Origin: Candidatus Lustribacter telmatis
Lineage (GTDB): Bacteria; Vulcanimicrobiota; Vulcanimicrobiia; Vulcanimicrobiales; Vulcanimicrobiaceae
Assembly: GCA_003164045.1 (NCBI GenBank)
Contig: PLRU01000097.1
Coordinates: forward strand, 17,005 to 52,227
Length of the DNA: 35,223 nt
Reading direction: 5' to 3'
Position numbers and translations under genes: made by a program
Shown here: piece by piece, positions 16,487 to 23,860 of the stretch
Position numbering within the stretch: position 1 is the first letter of the stretch
How the letters are laid out: each line of letters starts with the position of its first letter
Notes under the pieces: generated by a model
Database searches by the model: none
Told to the model about the DNA's origin: nothing
The model's input: only the letters and a program-made list of their open reading frames with translations

Positions 16487-17172
16487 CAGGTGAAAAAGAT
16501 GAAGCCGTAGTCGCCGGTATAGCCGGCCCGGCGAAAAACCGACTCCCAGTCTTCAACCGAATAGAAACTGCGACAGGTCAGCTGCCAATACAACAGGTTC
16601 GCCTTTTCGCGCTGGTCGCGGTACGACTCGACCATCACGTATGCGCGCCGGCCGACGCGTTCGATTTCCGCCAGCGCGGTGAACAGATCGTCGACGCCCA
16701 AGTTGTGCAGCGTGCCGAGCGAAATGACCAGATCGAATTCATCGTCGGCGTACGGCAACTTCGCCGCCGTGCCGAGCGTCAAGTGCGGCTTCACGTCGTC
16801 GAGTGCGTTCGCGATCGCGTATGCGCTCACGTCGATGCCCGCAACGCCCACGCCCGGCACGGCTTGGGTGAACTCGTGCATCAGGAAGCCTTTGCCGCAG
16901 CCCACGTCGAGCACGCGATTGCCGGCCTTCAAACCGTAGTCGGCCGCCATCGCTTGCGCGATCGGCAGCCAGCGGCCGTCATAGCGATAGCCGCCGTAAC
17001 CATAGCGCCGGTCGCCGTCCCAATACTCTTGACCATACTGCATCGCGATTTCGGCCGACTCGGCCTTATCGTGCTCCACGACGCGGGCGACATAGTCACG
17101 CTTCGTCGAGGCATGCAGCGTTTGGGTGAAGTCGATGCGCCGCCCGAGGCCGCGCGCGGCCGCCGGGCTCAC
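16486..17172 (-). CDS. SAM-dependent class I methyltransferase coupled to split transketolase
   Basis: Methyltransferase of 228 aa from GTG 17172. Motif I is VLDVGCGKGF (residues 87-96), followed by AGIDVSAYAI (acidic loop) and FDLVISLGTLHNLG (motif II). A Tyr/Gly-rich stretch precedes the fold (residues 46-66, with GYGGYRYDGRW) and is unusual; it may cover the active site. The start overlaps the transketolase C-subunit stop by 4 nt (GTGA), and the stop overlaps the SDR start by 1 nt, so it belongs to the same translation-coupled unit. It probably methylates the sugar product of this block (inference). Confidence 0.82.
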   Translation of the reverse strand: MSPAAARGLGRRIDFTQTLHASTKRDYVARVVEHDKAESAEIAMQYGQEYWDGDRRYGYGGYRYDGRWLPIAQAMAADYGLKAGNRVLDVGCGKGFLMHEFTQAVPGVGVAGIDVSAYAIANALDDVKPHLTLGTAAKLPYADDEFDLVISLGTLHNLGVDDLFTALAEIERVGRRAYVMVESYRDQREKANLLYWQLTCRSFYSVEDWESVFRRAGYTGDYGFIFFT

Positions 17173-18116
17173 GCGCCGACCGGCGCGGTGAGCTTACGTC
17201 CGGCGAGCGCGGCTTCCACCGTCGCGACGAGCCCCGCGGGATGGAGTCCCGCCACTTCGAGGACGTGCTCTTGCGAGCCGAAGTCGTACGAATAGGCATC
17301 GCTGAACCCGCAGCGCACGACCGGCGTCGCGATACCGCGATCGCCGAAGCTCTCGGCGACCGCCGTACCCAAGCCGCCGTTGCGGAAGTGTTCTTCTACC
17401 GCAACCACCAGTTGCACGTTGCGCGCGGCATCGGCGATCGTATCGACATCGAGCGGCTTAACGGTGTGCGCATGCACGACGCCCGCGCGAATGCCGCGTG
17501 CCGCAAGTTGCTCGCGGGCGAGCAAGGCACGCGTCGTCATCACGCCGGTGCCGACGAACAGCACTTCACCGGGCTCTTCGAGCACGATCGCTTTGCCGAT
17601 CTTGAACGGCAGTTCGGGACGCGAGATCACCGGATCGCTGCCCTTGGCAATGCGAATGTACAGCGGTCCGTCGACGTCGAGCGAGCCGTCCATCACGCGT
17701 CCCATTTCAGGCGCATCGCACGGCGCAACCACCGTCATGCCCGGCAGCGTGCGCAGCAGCGCAAAATCGTCGAACGCCATGTGCGTCGGTCCGAGCGGTG
17801 CGTACACCGCACCGCCGCCGCTGGCGATCAAGCGCACCGGCAGGTGATGCATGCAGACGTCGACCGCGAGCTGCTCGAAACAGCGGCGCGTCAGAAACGT
17901 CGCGATCGTGTTGATGTAGGGCATGTAGCCGGCCATCGCGAGTCCCGCGGCGATGCCGATGATTGCTTGCTCCGTGACGCCTTCCATGAAAAAGCGGTCG
18001 GGCATCTCGACGCGCATCGCTTCGAGCACGCCCGGGCCCAGGTCGGAGCCGATGAACACCACGCGCGGATCGCGCTTGGCGAGATCGTGAATCGAATTGA
18101 TCGCGACCTTACGCAT
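17169..18116 (-). CDS. Transketolase, C-terminal subunit (split form)
   Basis: Second half of a two-subunit thiamine-diphosphate transketolase, 315 aa. It holds the pyrimidine-binding domain and the C-terminal domain. The cofactor-activating glutamate is Glu49 in MEGVTEQAIIGIAAGLA, followed by TFLTRRCFEQLAVD. The C-terminal domain begins near residue 190 (EVLFVGTGVMTTRAL). Full-length metabolic transketolases are about 650 aa in one chain. Split pairs are known both as housekeeping enzymes and in sugar or secondary-metabolite loci. Here the pair lies among sugar-modifying genes, suggesting two-carbon transfer onto or from an unusual sugar (inference). It overlaps the N-subunit by 8 nt and the following methyltransferase by 4 nt. 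Confidence 0.9.
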   Translation of the reverse strand: MRKVAINSIHDLAKRDPRVVFIGSDLGPGVLEAMRVEMPDRFFMEGVTEQAIIGIAAGLAMAGYMPYINTIATFLTRRCFEQLAVDVCMHHLPVRLIASGGGAVYAPLGPTHMAFDDFALLRTLPGMTVVAPCDAPEMGRVMDGSLDVDGPLYIRIAKGSDPVISRPELPFKIGKAIVLEEPGEVLFVGTGVMTTRALLAREQLAARGIRAGVVHAHTVKPLDVDTIADAARNVQLVVAVEEHFRNGGLGTAVAESFGDRGIATPVVRCGFSDAYSYDFGSQEHVLEVAGLHPAGLVATVEAALAGRKLTAPVGA

Positions 18117-18936
18117 GCGTCACCTCTGCGAGCGCTTCGCGCATTTGCGCGACCAGCTTGGCATCGACCGACGCCTTGTGATGCCACGACGCTTGTCCCT
18201 CGGCGATCGCAATGCCGCGGCCCTTGATCGTGTGCGCGATCAGCAAGCTCGGCTTATCCGTCTCGAACGGCGTCGCTTTGAGCACCGTGCGCAGCGATTC
18301 GACATCGTGACCATCGACTTCGCGCACCGAGAAACCGAACGCGCGCCATTTATCCGCCAGCGGTTCGAGCGGCAGCACGTCGGAAACTTTGCCGTACGAC
18401 TGCAGCTTGTTGTAGTCGATGATCGCGGTCAGGCTGGAGAGTCGGTGCTTGGAGGCGCTCAGCGCTGCTTCCCACACGGAACCTTCGTTGATCTCGCCGT
18501 CGCCCATCACGACGAACGTGCGCGAGCGGCGCTTCTGCATGCGCGCTGCGAGCGCGAGTCCGACGCCGATCGCAAGACCGTGGCCGAGGGCGCCCGTCGC
18601 CGCTTCAACGCCCGGTACGTGCGTATCGGGATGACCGCCGAGCAGTGCGCCCGGCGTGCATTGCAACAGCAATTCGTCGTGCGAGAAAAATCCGCGCTCG
18701 GCGAGCATCGTGTATTGCGTGAGACAGCCGTGGCCTTTGCTCAAGATGCAGTGGTCGCGATCGACCCAGCGCGGCTCTTCCGGCCGCAGCGTGAGGATGT
18801 CGTCGTAGAGCACGCGTAAGATCTCGACGAGCGAGAGCGACGCGCCGACGTGGCCGCGCTTTCCGCCCTCGAGCGCATCGATGATGCGGCCGCGCAGAGC
18901 GAGCGAGCGCTCGTCCAGTTTCGCGGTGCTGGTCAT
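18109..18936 (-). CDS. Transketolase, N-terminal subunit (split form)
   Basis: First half of the split transketolase, 275 aa, carrying the diphosphate-binding domain. The TPP/Mg motif is GDGEINEG (residues 145-152), ending with Asn176 in IIDYN. The substrate-side histidines are in GHVGASLS (His29) and SKGHGC (His69), and GGHPDTH (100-106) is also conserved in transketolases. The reaction needs the partner subunit coded just downstream. The start overlaps the stop of the APH-like kinase by 4 nt (ATGA). Whether this is the cell's only transketolase cannot be told from the window. Confidence 0.92.
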   Translation of the reverse strand: MTSTAKLDERSLALRGRIIDALEGGKRGHVGASLSLVEILRVLYDDILTLRPEEPRWVDRDHCILSKGHGCLTQYTMLAERGFFSHDELLLQCTPGALLGGHPDTHVPGVEAATGALGHGLAIGVGLALAARMQKRRSRTFVVMGDGEINEGSVWEAALSASKHRLSSLTAIIDYNKLQSYGKVSDVLPLEPLADKWRAFGFSVREVDGHDVESLRTVLKATPFETDKPSLLIAHTIKGRGIAIAEGQASWHHKASVDAKLVAQMREALAEVTHA

Positions 18937-19910
18937 GCGAGCACCGCATTCCGGCGCACGCGATCGAGCAAGCCGGCCGCCTTAGCGAGCTGGCGCTCGA
19001 GGGCCGCTTGGCGATCGTCCGGCTGTCCGGCGGCCACGCGCCGCTCCCAGATGCCGGGCAAAAATTCGTTCAACACGATGAGCGCCCAGCGCAGGCCATA
19101 AAGAGGTGCATCGCGTTCGAAGCGACCTTTGAAATCCGCGTCCACACCATACACTTCGGCCACGCCCTCGTAAAACTTTTGCCGTTGCCCCTCGTCGAGC
19201 GCCATGCCCGGATGCCACAGGACGTCGGCCACCAGCTTCACCGGATCGTCCCAGCCGAAATACTCGAAGTCCACGAATGCGAGGCCGCCGGGCGTGCGGA
19301 TCGCGTTGTGAAAGCCGAAGTCCGAGGGGGAAAGCGTCTGCCGCGCGCGCGGAAGGCTCGCCTCCGGCGTACCGTTGCGCCGCATGCCGGCTTCGGCCGA
19401 GATATCGCGCAACAGTGCCGCCAAGGCCGGATGGCCGGCGGCCGGCCCGGCCAGACGCGTCAGGCGGGCGGCGAGCTGCGCGTGCAGTTCGGCCCTTGAG
19501 CCGACGGCCTCGCGGGCGTCGGGCAGGGTCTCGGCCCCTGGGGCTTCACGCAGCGCGTGCAAGCGCCGGGCAAAATCCGCTAGCGCCTCGATGTCGGCGG
19601 CCGACGCAGCGCCGACGGGACGGCCGTCGATCCAAGCGTACAGAGCGACGCCGCTTCCGGCTTCGAGTCCGAGCGGCTGCGGAACGCAGCGCACGCCCTG
19701 CTCCCAGAGAAAGCGCAGGCCGCCGAACTCGCGCTCGTAGCGCGCCCGCGCATCGGCAGGGTCGGCCGGATAATGCTTGAGCGCGAACGCACCGCCCGCG
19801 CCCTCGACGCGATAGAGCCGGTTGTTGCCGCCGCCGCGCACGGTCTCCGGCGCGCTGACCGCCTCGCCCGCTAAACGCGCCGCGAGCGCGTGCAGCTCAT
19901 CGGCGGTCAT
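18933..19910 (-). CDS. Aminoglycoside phosphotransferase (APH)-fold small-molecule kinase
   Basis: Protein kinase-like fold enzyme of 325 aa. Lys45 (FALKHY) is the probable ATP lysine. The catalytic loop is SPSDFGFHN, with Asp197 and Asn202, and the metal-binding DFE is at 214-216 (AFVDFEYFGWDDP). The loop lacks the HGD form of antibiotic kinases; SDFGFHN is a variant I associate with kinases in carbohydrate clusters, so drug resistance is unlikely. A sugar, alcohol or choline-like substrate is possible. The start is ATG 19910, overlapping the HAD gene's stop (ATGA); the longer open frame upstream runs through that gene out of frame. It precedes the transketolase N-subunit with a 4-nt overlap. 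Confidence 0.82.
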   Translation of the reverse strand: MTADELHALAARLAGEAVSAPETVRGGGNNRLYRVEGAGGAFALKHYPADPADARARYEREFGGLRFLWEQGVRCVPQPLGLEAGSGVALYAWIDGRPVGAASAADIEALADFARRLHALREAPGAETLPDAREAVGSRAELHAQLAARLTRLAGPAAGHPALAALLRDISAEAGMRRNGTPEASLPRARQTLSPSDFGFHNAIRTPGGLAFVDFEYFGWDDPVKLVADVLWHPGMALDEGQRQKFYEGVAEVYGVDADFKGRFERDAPLYGLRWALIVLNEFLPGIWERRVAAGQPDDRQAALERQLAKAAGLLDRVRRNAVLA

Positions 19911-20503
19911 GGCAGCGCCGCTTCGCGCAAGGCGGTCCACGATGCAAACGTGCGATCGGCAACGGCCGCGTGCCCATCGGTGCCGGCGGGTGCAAAGAGC
20001 CAGCGCTCCACGCCCTGCGGAAAGGCCGGATCCTCGAACACTTCGGTTAGATCGTCGATGAACAGCGTGCAGCCGGTGCTCGCGATGCGTTCGCACTTCT
20101 CTTGCCGCGTCGACTCGAAGTACACTTCCGGCACGCCGGCATGGATAAAACCGCGCGCTTCCAGCCACGCCCGCGCGGCGGTGCGCAAGTTCGTGCCGCT
20201 CGGCGCGGCCGCGGCATATTCACTTTTGTGAGAGACGATCACGATCGGCACGCCGCACGCGTTCGCGCGCTCGAAGAACGCTTCCACGCCGTCGTACGGC
20301 ACCGCTTCATCGATCGCCGGGCCGTACACGTGCGCTTGCACGCGCATCCATTGTTCTTCACCCGCTTCAAGTAGCCGGATACGATCGCGCAATTCCGTCT
20401 TGCCCGCGCCGCCGGTGCGCGCCAAACCAAGCGCCGCTGCCGCGTTCGCGAACGCGCGCTCGTAGTTGATGATGGTGTTGTCGAGGTCGATACCGATACG
20501 CAC
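19907..20503 (-). CDS. HAD-superfamily hydrolase
   Basis: Haloacid-dehalogenase-fold protein of 198 aa, probably a small-molecule phosphatase. Motif I is DLDNTI, with nucleophile Asp6 and acid Asp8. Motif II is probably VIVSHKSE, and the metal-binding motif IV is FIDDLTE near residue 150. A helical cap-like insert lies at residues 15-70. It starts with GTG at 20503 and is the first gene of the minus-strand run through the split transketolase to 13887. Next to the APH-like kinase it suggests phosphate removal and addition on a sugar intermediate (inference). The substrate is unknown. It lies 37 nt from the divergent oxygenase gene. Confidence 0.82.
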   Translation of the reverse strand: MRIGIDLDNTIINYERAFANAAAALGLARTGGAGKTELRDRIRLLEAGEEQWMRVQAHVYGPAIDEAVPYDGVEAFFERANACGVPIVIVSHKSEYAAAAPSGTNLRTAARAWLEARGFIHAGVPEVYFESTRQEKCERIASTGCTLFIDDLTEVFEDPAFPQGVERWLFAPAGTDGHAAVADRTFASWTALREAALP

Positions 20504-20540
20504 AGGACATCCGGCTGGAGACGCGGTAGGAGTTTCGTTA

Positions 20541-21347
20541 ATGTCGTTTTTTCGCAGCGATGAAGAGAGCCTTTCGGCGCAATTTCTGACGCGGGGCTAT
20601 GTCATCGCTCCGGCCGAAGATCGCGCGGCCCTCGACCGCATTCGCGACTTCGTTGCCGAACGGACCGCAGCGTTCCTCGATCTTCCGTTGCCCGACGATC
20701 GCCACGCGTTCCTCAACGGCATCGGCCCGCACGTCAGCGATCCGGTGCGTCAAAACGACCTGCGTCTGGCCGTCATCGACGCGCTGACTAACGCACCCTG
20801 GTTTCGCGAGGCCTATTTTGCCTGCGGCCGGAGCGTGATCGAACAGATCATCGGCAACGAACTCGCGATGCAGCGCGGCCTGGGCTTTTCGATCCAGGTC
20901 CCCGACGACGACAGTTCAACCCTCCCATTACATAGCGACGCGTGGTCGGAGGACTCGCCGTTCGAAGCCGTACTGTGGATCCCGTTCGTCGACGTGAGCG
21001 CGACCAAAAGCATGTTCGTGTTGCCGCGCGACCGCGATGACAAATGGCGCGGACGGATGCACGAGTTTGCCGGCGGCACGGTCGATCAGTTCTACGCCGC
21101 GCTGCACGACGACGTCGAGTTTCTCGACATCCCTTACGGCAACGTGCTGCTCTTCACGCACACGATCATGCACGGGAACCTGGTCAACCGCGAGCCCACG
21201 ACGCGCTGGTCGATGAACGTGCGCTTCAAGAGCCTCTTCACGCCCTACAGCGACAAGAAGCTCGGCGACTTCTTCGATCCGATCACGCTGCGCGCGGCGT
21301 CGCGGATCGGCATGCAGTACCGTCTGCCCAGCGGCTTCAATGGCTGA
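20541..21347 (+). CDS. 2OG-Fe(II) oxygenase of sporadic-carbohydrate-cluster type (PhyH-like)
   Basis: Predicted iron- and 2-oxoglutarate-dependent oxygenase of 268 aa. The iron site fits His131-x-Asp133 (LHSDAW) and His211 (IMHGN), with Arg222 (TTRWSMNVR) to bind 2-oxoglutarate. It lies directly upstream of a LIC12192-family protein. From memory, the TIGRFAM set describes a 'sporadic carbohydrate cluster 2OG-Fe(II) oxygenase' found next to that family, and this gene fits. It probably hydroxylates or oxidises a sugar (inference). The ATG at 20541 follows AGGAG with good spacing; the frame is open further upstream but without a site. It overlaps the next gene by 8 nt. Confidence 0.85.
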   Translation: MSFFRSDEESLSAQFLTRGYVIAPAEDRAALDRIRDFVAERTAAFLDLPLPDDRHAFLNGIGPHVSDPVRQNDLRLAVIDALTNAPWFREAYFACGRSVIEQIIGNELAMQRGLGFSIQVPDDDSSTLPLHSDAWSEDSPFEAVLWIPFVDVSATKSMFVLPRDRDDKWRGRMHEFAGGTVDQFYAALHDDVEFLDIPYGNVLLFTHTIMHGNLVNREPTTRWSMNVRFKSLFTPYSDKKLGDFFDPITLRAASRIGMQYRLPSGFNG

Positions 21348-21813
21348 CGGCGGCTATCGCGGATACATCACGAGCCGGCCGGTGCGCGATTCGCACTTCC
21401 CCCAGCGCGTGCAAAACCTCGTCGTCCGCGACTACGCGCAGCGCCGCAAGCTTCCGTTCCGGCTGAGCCTCACCGAATACGCGATGCCCGGTTGCGTGAT
21501 GATGCTGGAGACGCTGCTCGGCGAACTCGACACGCTCGACGGCATCATCCTCTTCAGCGCGTTTACGCTTCCCGCCGATCGCGCGCGCCGCACGGCCGTC
21601 TTCGACCGCGTGCTTGCGGCCAGAAAGCCGCTCCATGCGGCCCTCGAGAATCTCGTCATCCGCACCGCCGCCGACGTCGCGACTTGGGACGATATGATCG
21701 ACGTCGACGCGATCCTACCGGCAACGCCGTTCGGCGGCCGTTACGAAAAGACGGCTGCGCCGCTCGGGGAACACGCGGCGGCAATGCTCGCGGCCATGAA
21801 CCTCACGCCCTGA
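21340..21813 (+). CDS. Sporadic carbohydrate cluster protein, LIC12192 family
   Basis: Protein of 157 aa that I recognise as the LIC12192 family (TIGR04323), named after a Leptospira interrogans surface-carbohydrate locus. Hallmarks are GYRGYITSRPV near the N-terminus (residues 5-15), PQRVQNLVVRDYAQRR, LTEYAMPGCVMML and ILFSAFTLP. The family is known by its scattered occurrence in carbohydrate-synthesis clusters; no biochemical function is established to my knowledge. It overlaps the oxygenase by 8 nt and is followed with 1-nt overlap (TGATG) by CDP-glucose 4,6-dehydratase. This three-gene order argues for a shared pathway. The protein is soluble, with no membrane segment. Confidence 0.88.
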   Translation: MADGGYRGYITSRPVRDSHFPQRVQNLVVRDYAQRRKLPFRLSLTEYAMPGCVMMLETLLGELDTLDGIILFSAFTLPADRARRTAVFDRVLAARKPLHAALENLVIRTAADVATWDDMIDVDAILPATPFGGRYEKTAAPLGEHAAAMLAAMNLTP

Positions 21814-22895
21814 TGAACGCAGCCTGGCACGGTCGCCGCGTACTCGTCACCGGCCATACGGGCTTCAAGGGCGCGTGGCTTTGCGCACGTCTCGTTCGCT
21901 ACGGAGCGCACGTTGTCGGACTCGCCCTGCCGCCGGAGGGCGCGCACAATCTCTGGACCGCCGCCAAGCTCGAGCGCGAAGTCGAATCGCACGTTGCCGA
22001 CATTCGCGATCTCGAGGCGACCGAGAACGTCATCGCGGCAGCGAATCCGGAAGTCGTGCTGCATCTTGCCGCACAGCCGCTCGTGCGGCGCAGTTATCGC
22101 GAACCGGTCCTGACGTATGCCACCAACGTGATGGGCACGGTGCACGTGCTCGATGCCGTACGCCGGCGCACGTCGGCGAAAGCCGTGGTCGCCGTTACGA
22201 GCGATAAAGTCTACGCCGACGCGCCGCTCGCACATGGTTATGCCGAAGACGCGCGTCTCGGCGGCGCCGACCCCTACTCCGGCAGCAAAGCGGCTGCCGA
22301 ACTCATCGTCGAAACGTATCGCAAAGCGTATTACTCCGGCGGGCGCGGCCCCGCGCTCGCCTCCGCTCGGGCCGGCAACGTTATCGGTGGCGGGGATTTT
22401 TCCGAAGATCGCCTGCTGCCGGACTTCTTCCGAGCGCTCGAGGCCGGCCAACCGATGGTCGTACGTCAACCCGACGCTATCCGGCCCTGGCAACACGTCC
22501 TCGATCCATTAGACGGGTATTTGCTGTTGGCCGAAGCACTGTTAGCCGAGCCGCAGCGGTACGCGCAAGCGTGGAACTTCGCGCCCGAAGCGGCCGTGCC
22601 GGTGCGCGACGTGCTGGCTCACTTTGCCGATGCGTGGGGCATCGCCGGCGGAGCCGCTTACACATTCGAGCCGAGTTCGGAACACGAAACGCATCGCCTC
22701 GAAATCGACGCGACCAAGAGCAGCGAATTGCTCGGCTGGCAAAGCCGCTGGAGCGTCGAGCCCGCCGTAGCGCAAACGGCGAGCTGGTACCGCGATTATC
22801 TCGCCGGGATGCCGGCCACCGAGCTGGTCGAACGCGACCTGCTCGCCTACGATCAGGCTAAGGCTGCTTCTTTCAACGTCCGCACGTTGAAGTAA
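21813..22895 (+). CDS. rfbG: CDP-glucose 4,6-dehydratase
   Basis: NAD-dependent extended SDR of 360 aa that converts CDP-glucose to CDP-4-keto-6-deoxyglucose, the entry to 3,6-dideoxy and branched sugars. The family-specific opening is W-x-GRRVLVTGHTGFKGAWL, with TGHTGFKG at 13-20. The catalytic residues are in VTSDKVY (Ser130, Asp131, Lys132) and YSGSK (Tyr155, Lys159). RPWQHVLDPLDGYL is also typical. No CDP-glucose pyrophosphorylase (rfbF) or 3-dehydratase is in the window. The usual family end lies near LLAY; the last about 14 residues run into the convergent epimerase gene and end FNVRTLK. That 43-nt tail overlap suggests loss of an earlier stop codon. Confidence 0.92.
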   Translation: MNAAWHGRRVLVTGHTGFKGAWLCARLVRYGAHVVGLALPPEGAHNLWTAAKLEREVESHVADIRDLEATENVIAAANPEVVLHLAAQPLVRRSYREPVLTYATNVMGTVHVLDAVRRRTSAKAVVAVTSDKVYADAPLAHGYAEDARLGGADPYSGSKAAAELIVETYRKAYYSGGRGPALASARAGNVIGGGDFSEDRLLPDFFRALEAGQPMVVRQPDAIRPWQHVLDPLDGYLLLAEALLAEPQRYAQAWNFAPEAAVPVRDVLAHFADAWGIAGGAAYTFEPSSEHETHRLEIDATKSSELLGWQSRWSVEPAVAQTASWYRDYLAGMPATELVERDLLAYDQAKAASFNVRTLK

Positions 22896-23860
22896 CGCGG
22901 ATCGTCGAGCGAACGGGGGAACCGGCCGGCGCGATGCCACGCGCAGATGTCGCGCACGGCGTCTTCGATCGTGTGACGCGGCCGGTACCCCAGTTCCGCG
23001 GCGATCTTATCGGAGTTCACACGGTACGAACGGTTGTCGTCGCTCGAGGTCGTCACGATTTCGATCGGACCCAGTTCCGGCAGTTCTTGACACACCACGT
23101 CGTGTGCGATCTGCGCGATATCGGCGATCGTACGGTTCTGAAAGCCCGCGTTGTAGATCTTTCCCGCGATGCGCGCGGCCGGTTCGAGCAGCAATTGCTC
23201 GTAGAGATCGGTGACGTCTTCGATGTGCATGTTCGGCCGGTGCTGCTTGCCACCGAAGACCGTGATCTTCTTGTTCACGATCGCAAGGTTGGTCATGATG
23301 TTGACCGAGAGATCGAAGCGCATGCGCGGTGATGCGCCGCACACCGTCGCCGGGCGCAGTACCATCGCGGTAAAGTCGGCGCTTTGTTCGGCTAGCACGA
23401 GCGGCTCGCAAAGGGCCTTGTACTTCGAGTAGTCCGTCAGCGCCAGGAGCGGGTGATCTTCGCGAACGTCCGGCACTTCGCTCACGCCGTAGACCGAGCT
23501 CGACGACGCATAGATGAAGCGCTTCACGCCGGCGCGTTTCGACTCGGCGAGAAACATCGGGAAGCAGTCGAAGTTGATCGATTTGGAGAGTTCGGGATCG
23601 AGCTCGTAACTCGGATCGTTCGACACGCATGCCAGGTGGATGACCGCATCGCACCCTTCGAGTGCACGCGCGACCGCATCGCGATCGCGCACGTCGCCTT
23701 CGACTTCACGCAAACCCGCCGCGCCGCGTATGTTGTCGAACACCTCGCGCCCGAACTGATAGTTGTCCAGAACCGTCACGCGATGGCCGCGCGCCAGCAG
23801 TTTCGGAACTAGCACGGCTCCGACATAGCCCGCACCGCCGGGAACGCACACGTGACTCAT
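22853..23860 (-). CDS. NAD-dependent nucleotide-sugar epimerase/dehydratase (extended SDR)
   Basis: Cytosolic extended SDR of 335 aa. The cofactor motif is GGAGYVG (residues 8-14), preceded by Pro rather than the usual Thr. The catalytic residues are the SSSSVYG segment with Ser121 or Ser122, and Tyr144 and Lys148 (YSKYK). NMHIEDV and the NAGFQNRTI region are typical of epimerases acting on nucleotide-linked sugars; the sugar is not determined. The start is ATG 23860, which overlaps the upstream epimerase stop (ATGA); a longer open frame upstream is out of frame within that gene. The C-terminus YFNVRTLKEAALA crosses the tail of the convergent CDP-glucose dehydratase gene. Confidence 0.86.
   Translation of the reverse strand: MSHVCVPGGAGYVGAVLVPKLLARGHRVTVLDNYQFGREVFDNIRGAAGLREVEGDVRDRDAVARALEGCDAVIHLACVSNDPSYELDPELSKSINFDCFPMFLAESKRAGVKRFIYASSSSVYGVSEVPDVREDHPLLALTDYSKYKALCEPLVLAEQSADFTAMVLRPATVCGASPRMRFDLSVNIMTNLAIVNKKITVFGGKQHRPNMHIEDVTDLYEQLLLEPAARIAGKIYNAGFQNRTIADIAQIAHDVVCQELPELGPIEIVTTSSDDNRSYRVNSDKIAAELGYRPRHTIEDAVRDICAWHRAGRFPRSLDDPRYFNVRTLKEAALA
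22872..22891. repeat. Palindrome in the shared tails of two convergent genes
   Basis: Eight-base arms TTCAACGT (22872-22879) and ACGTTGAA (22884-22891) flank CCGC. Each strand codes for FNVRTLK: at the C-terminus of the dehydratase on plus and, 5 residues before the end, of the epimerase on minus. There is no T-run, so it is not a standard intrinsic terminator, though a stem could form in both messages. Confidence 0.85.

Noticed and set aside
18933..19910. Aminoglycoside resistance gene
   Set aside because: The catalytic loop lacks the HGD form, and the gene sits in a coupled sugar-biosynthesis run.
18933..20168. 411-aa version of the APH-like kinase
   Set aside because: The first 86 residues lie antiparallel to nothing but inside the HAD gene in another frame and are Arg-rich; ATG 19910 overlaps the HAD stop and starts the fold.
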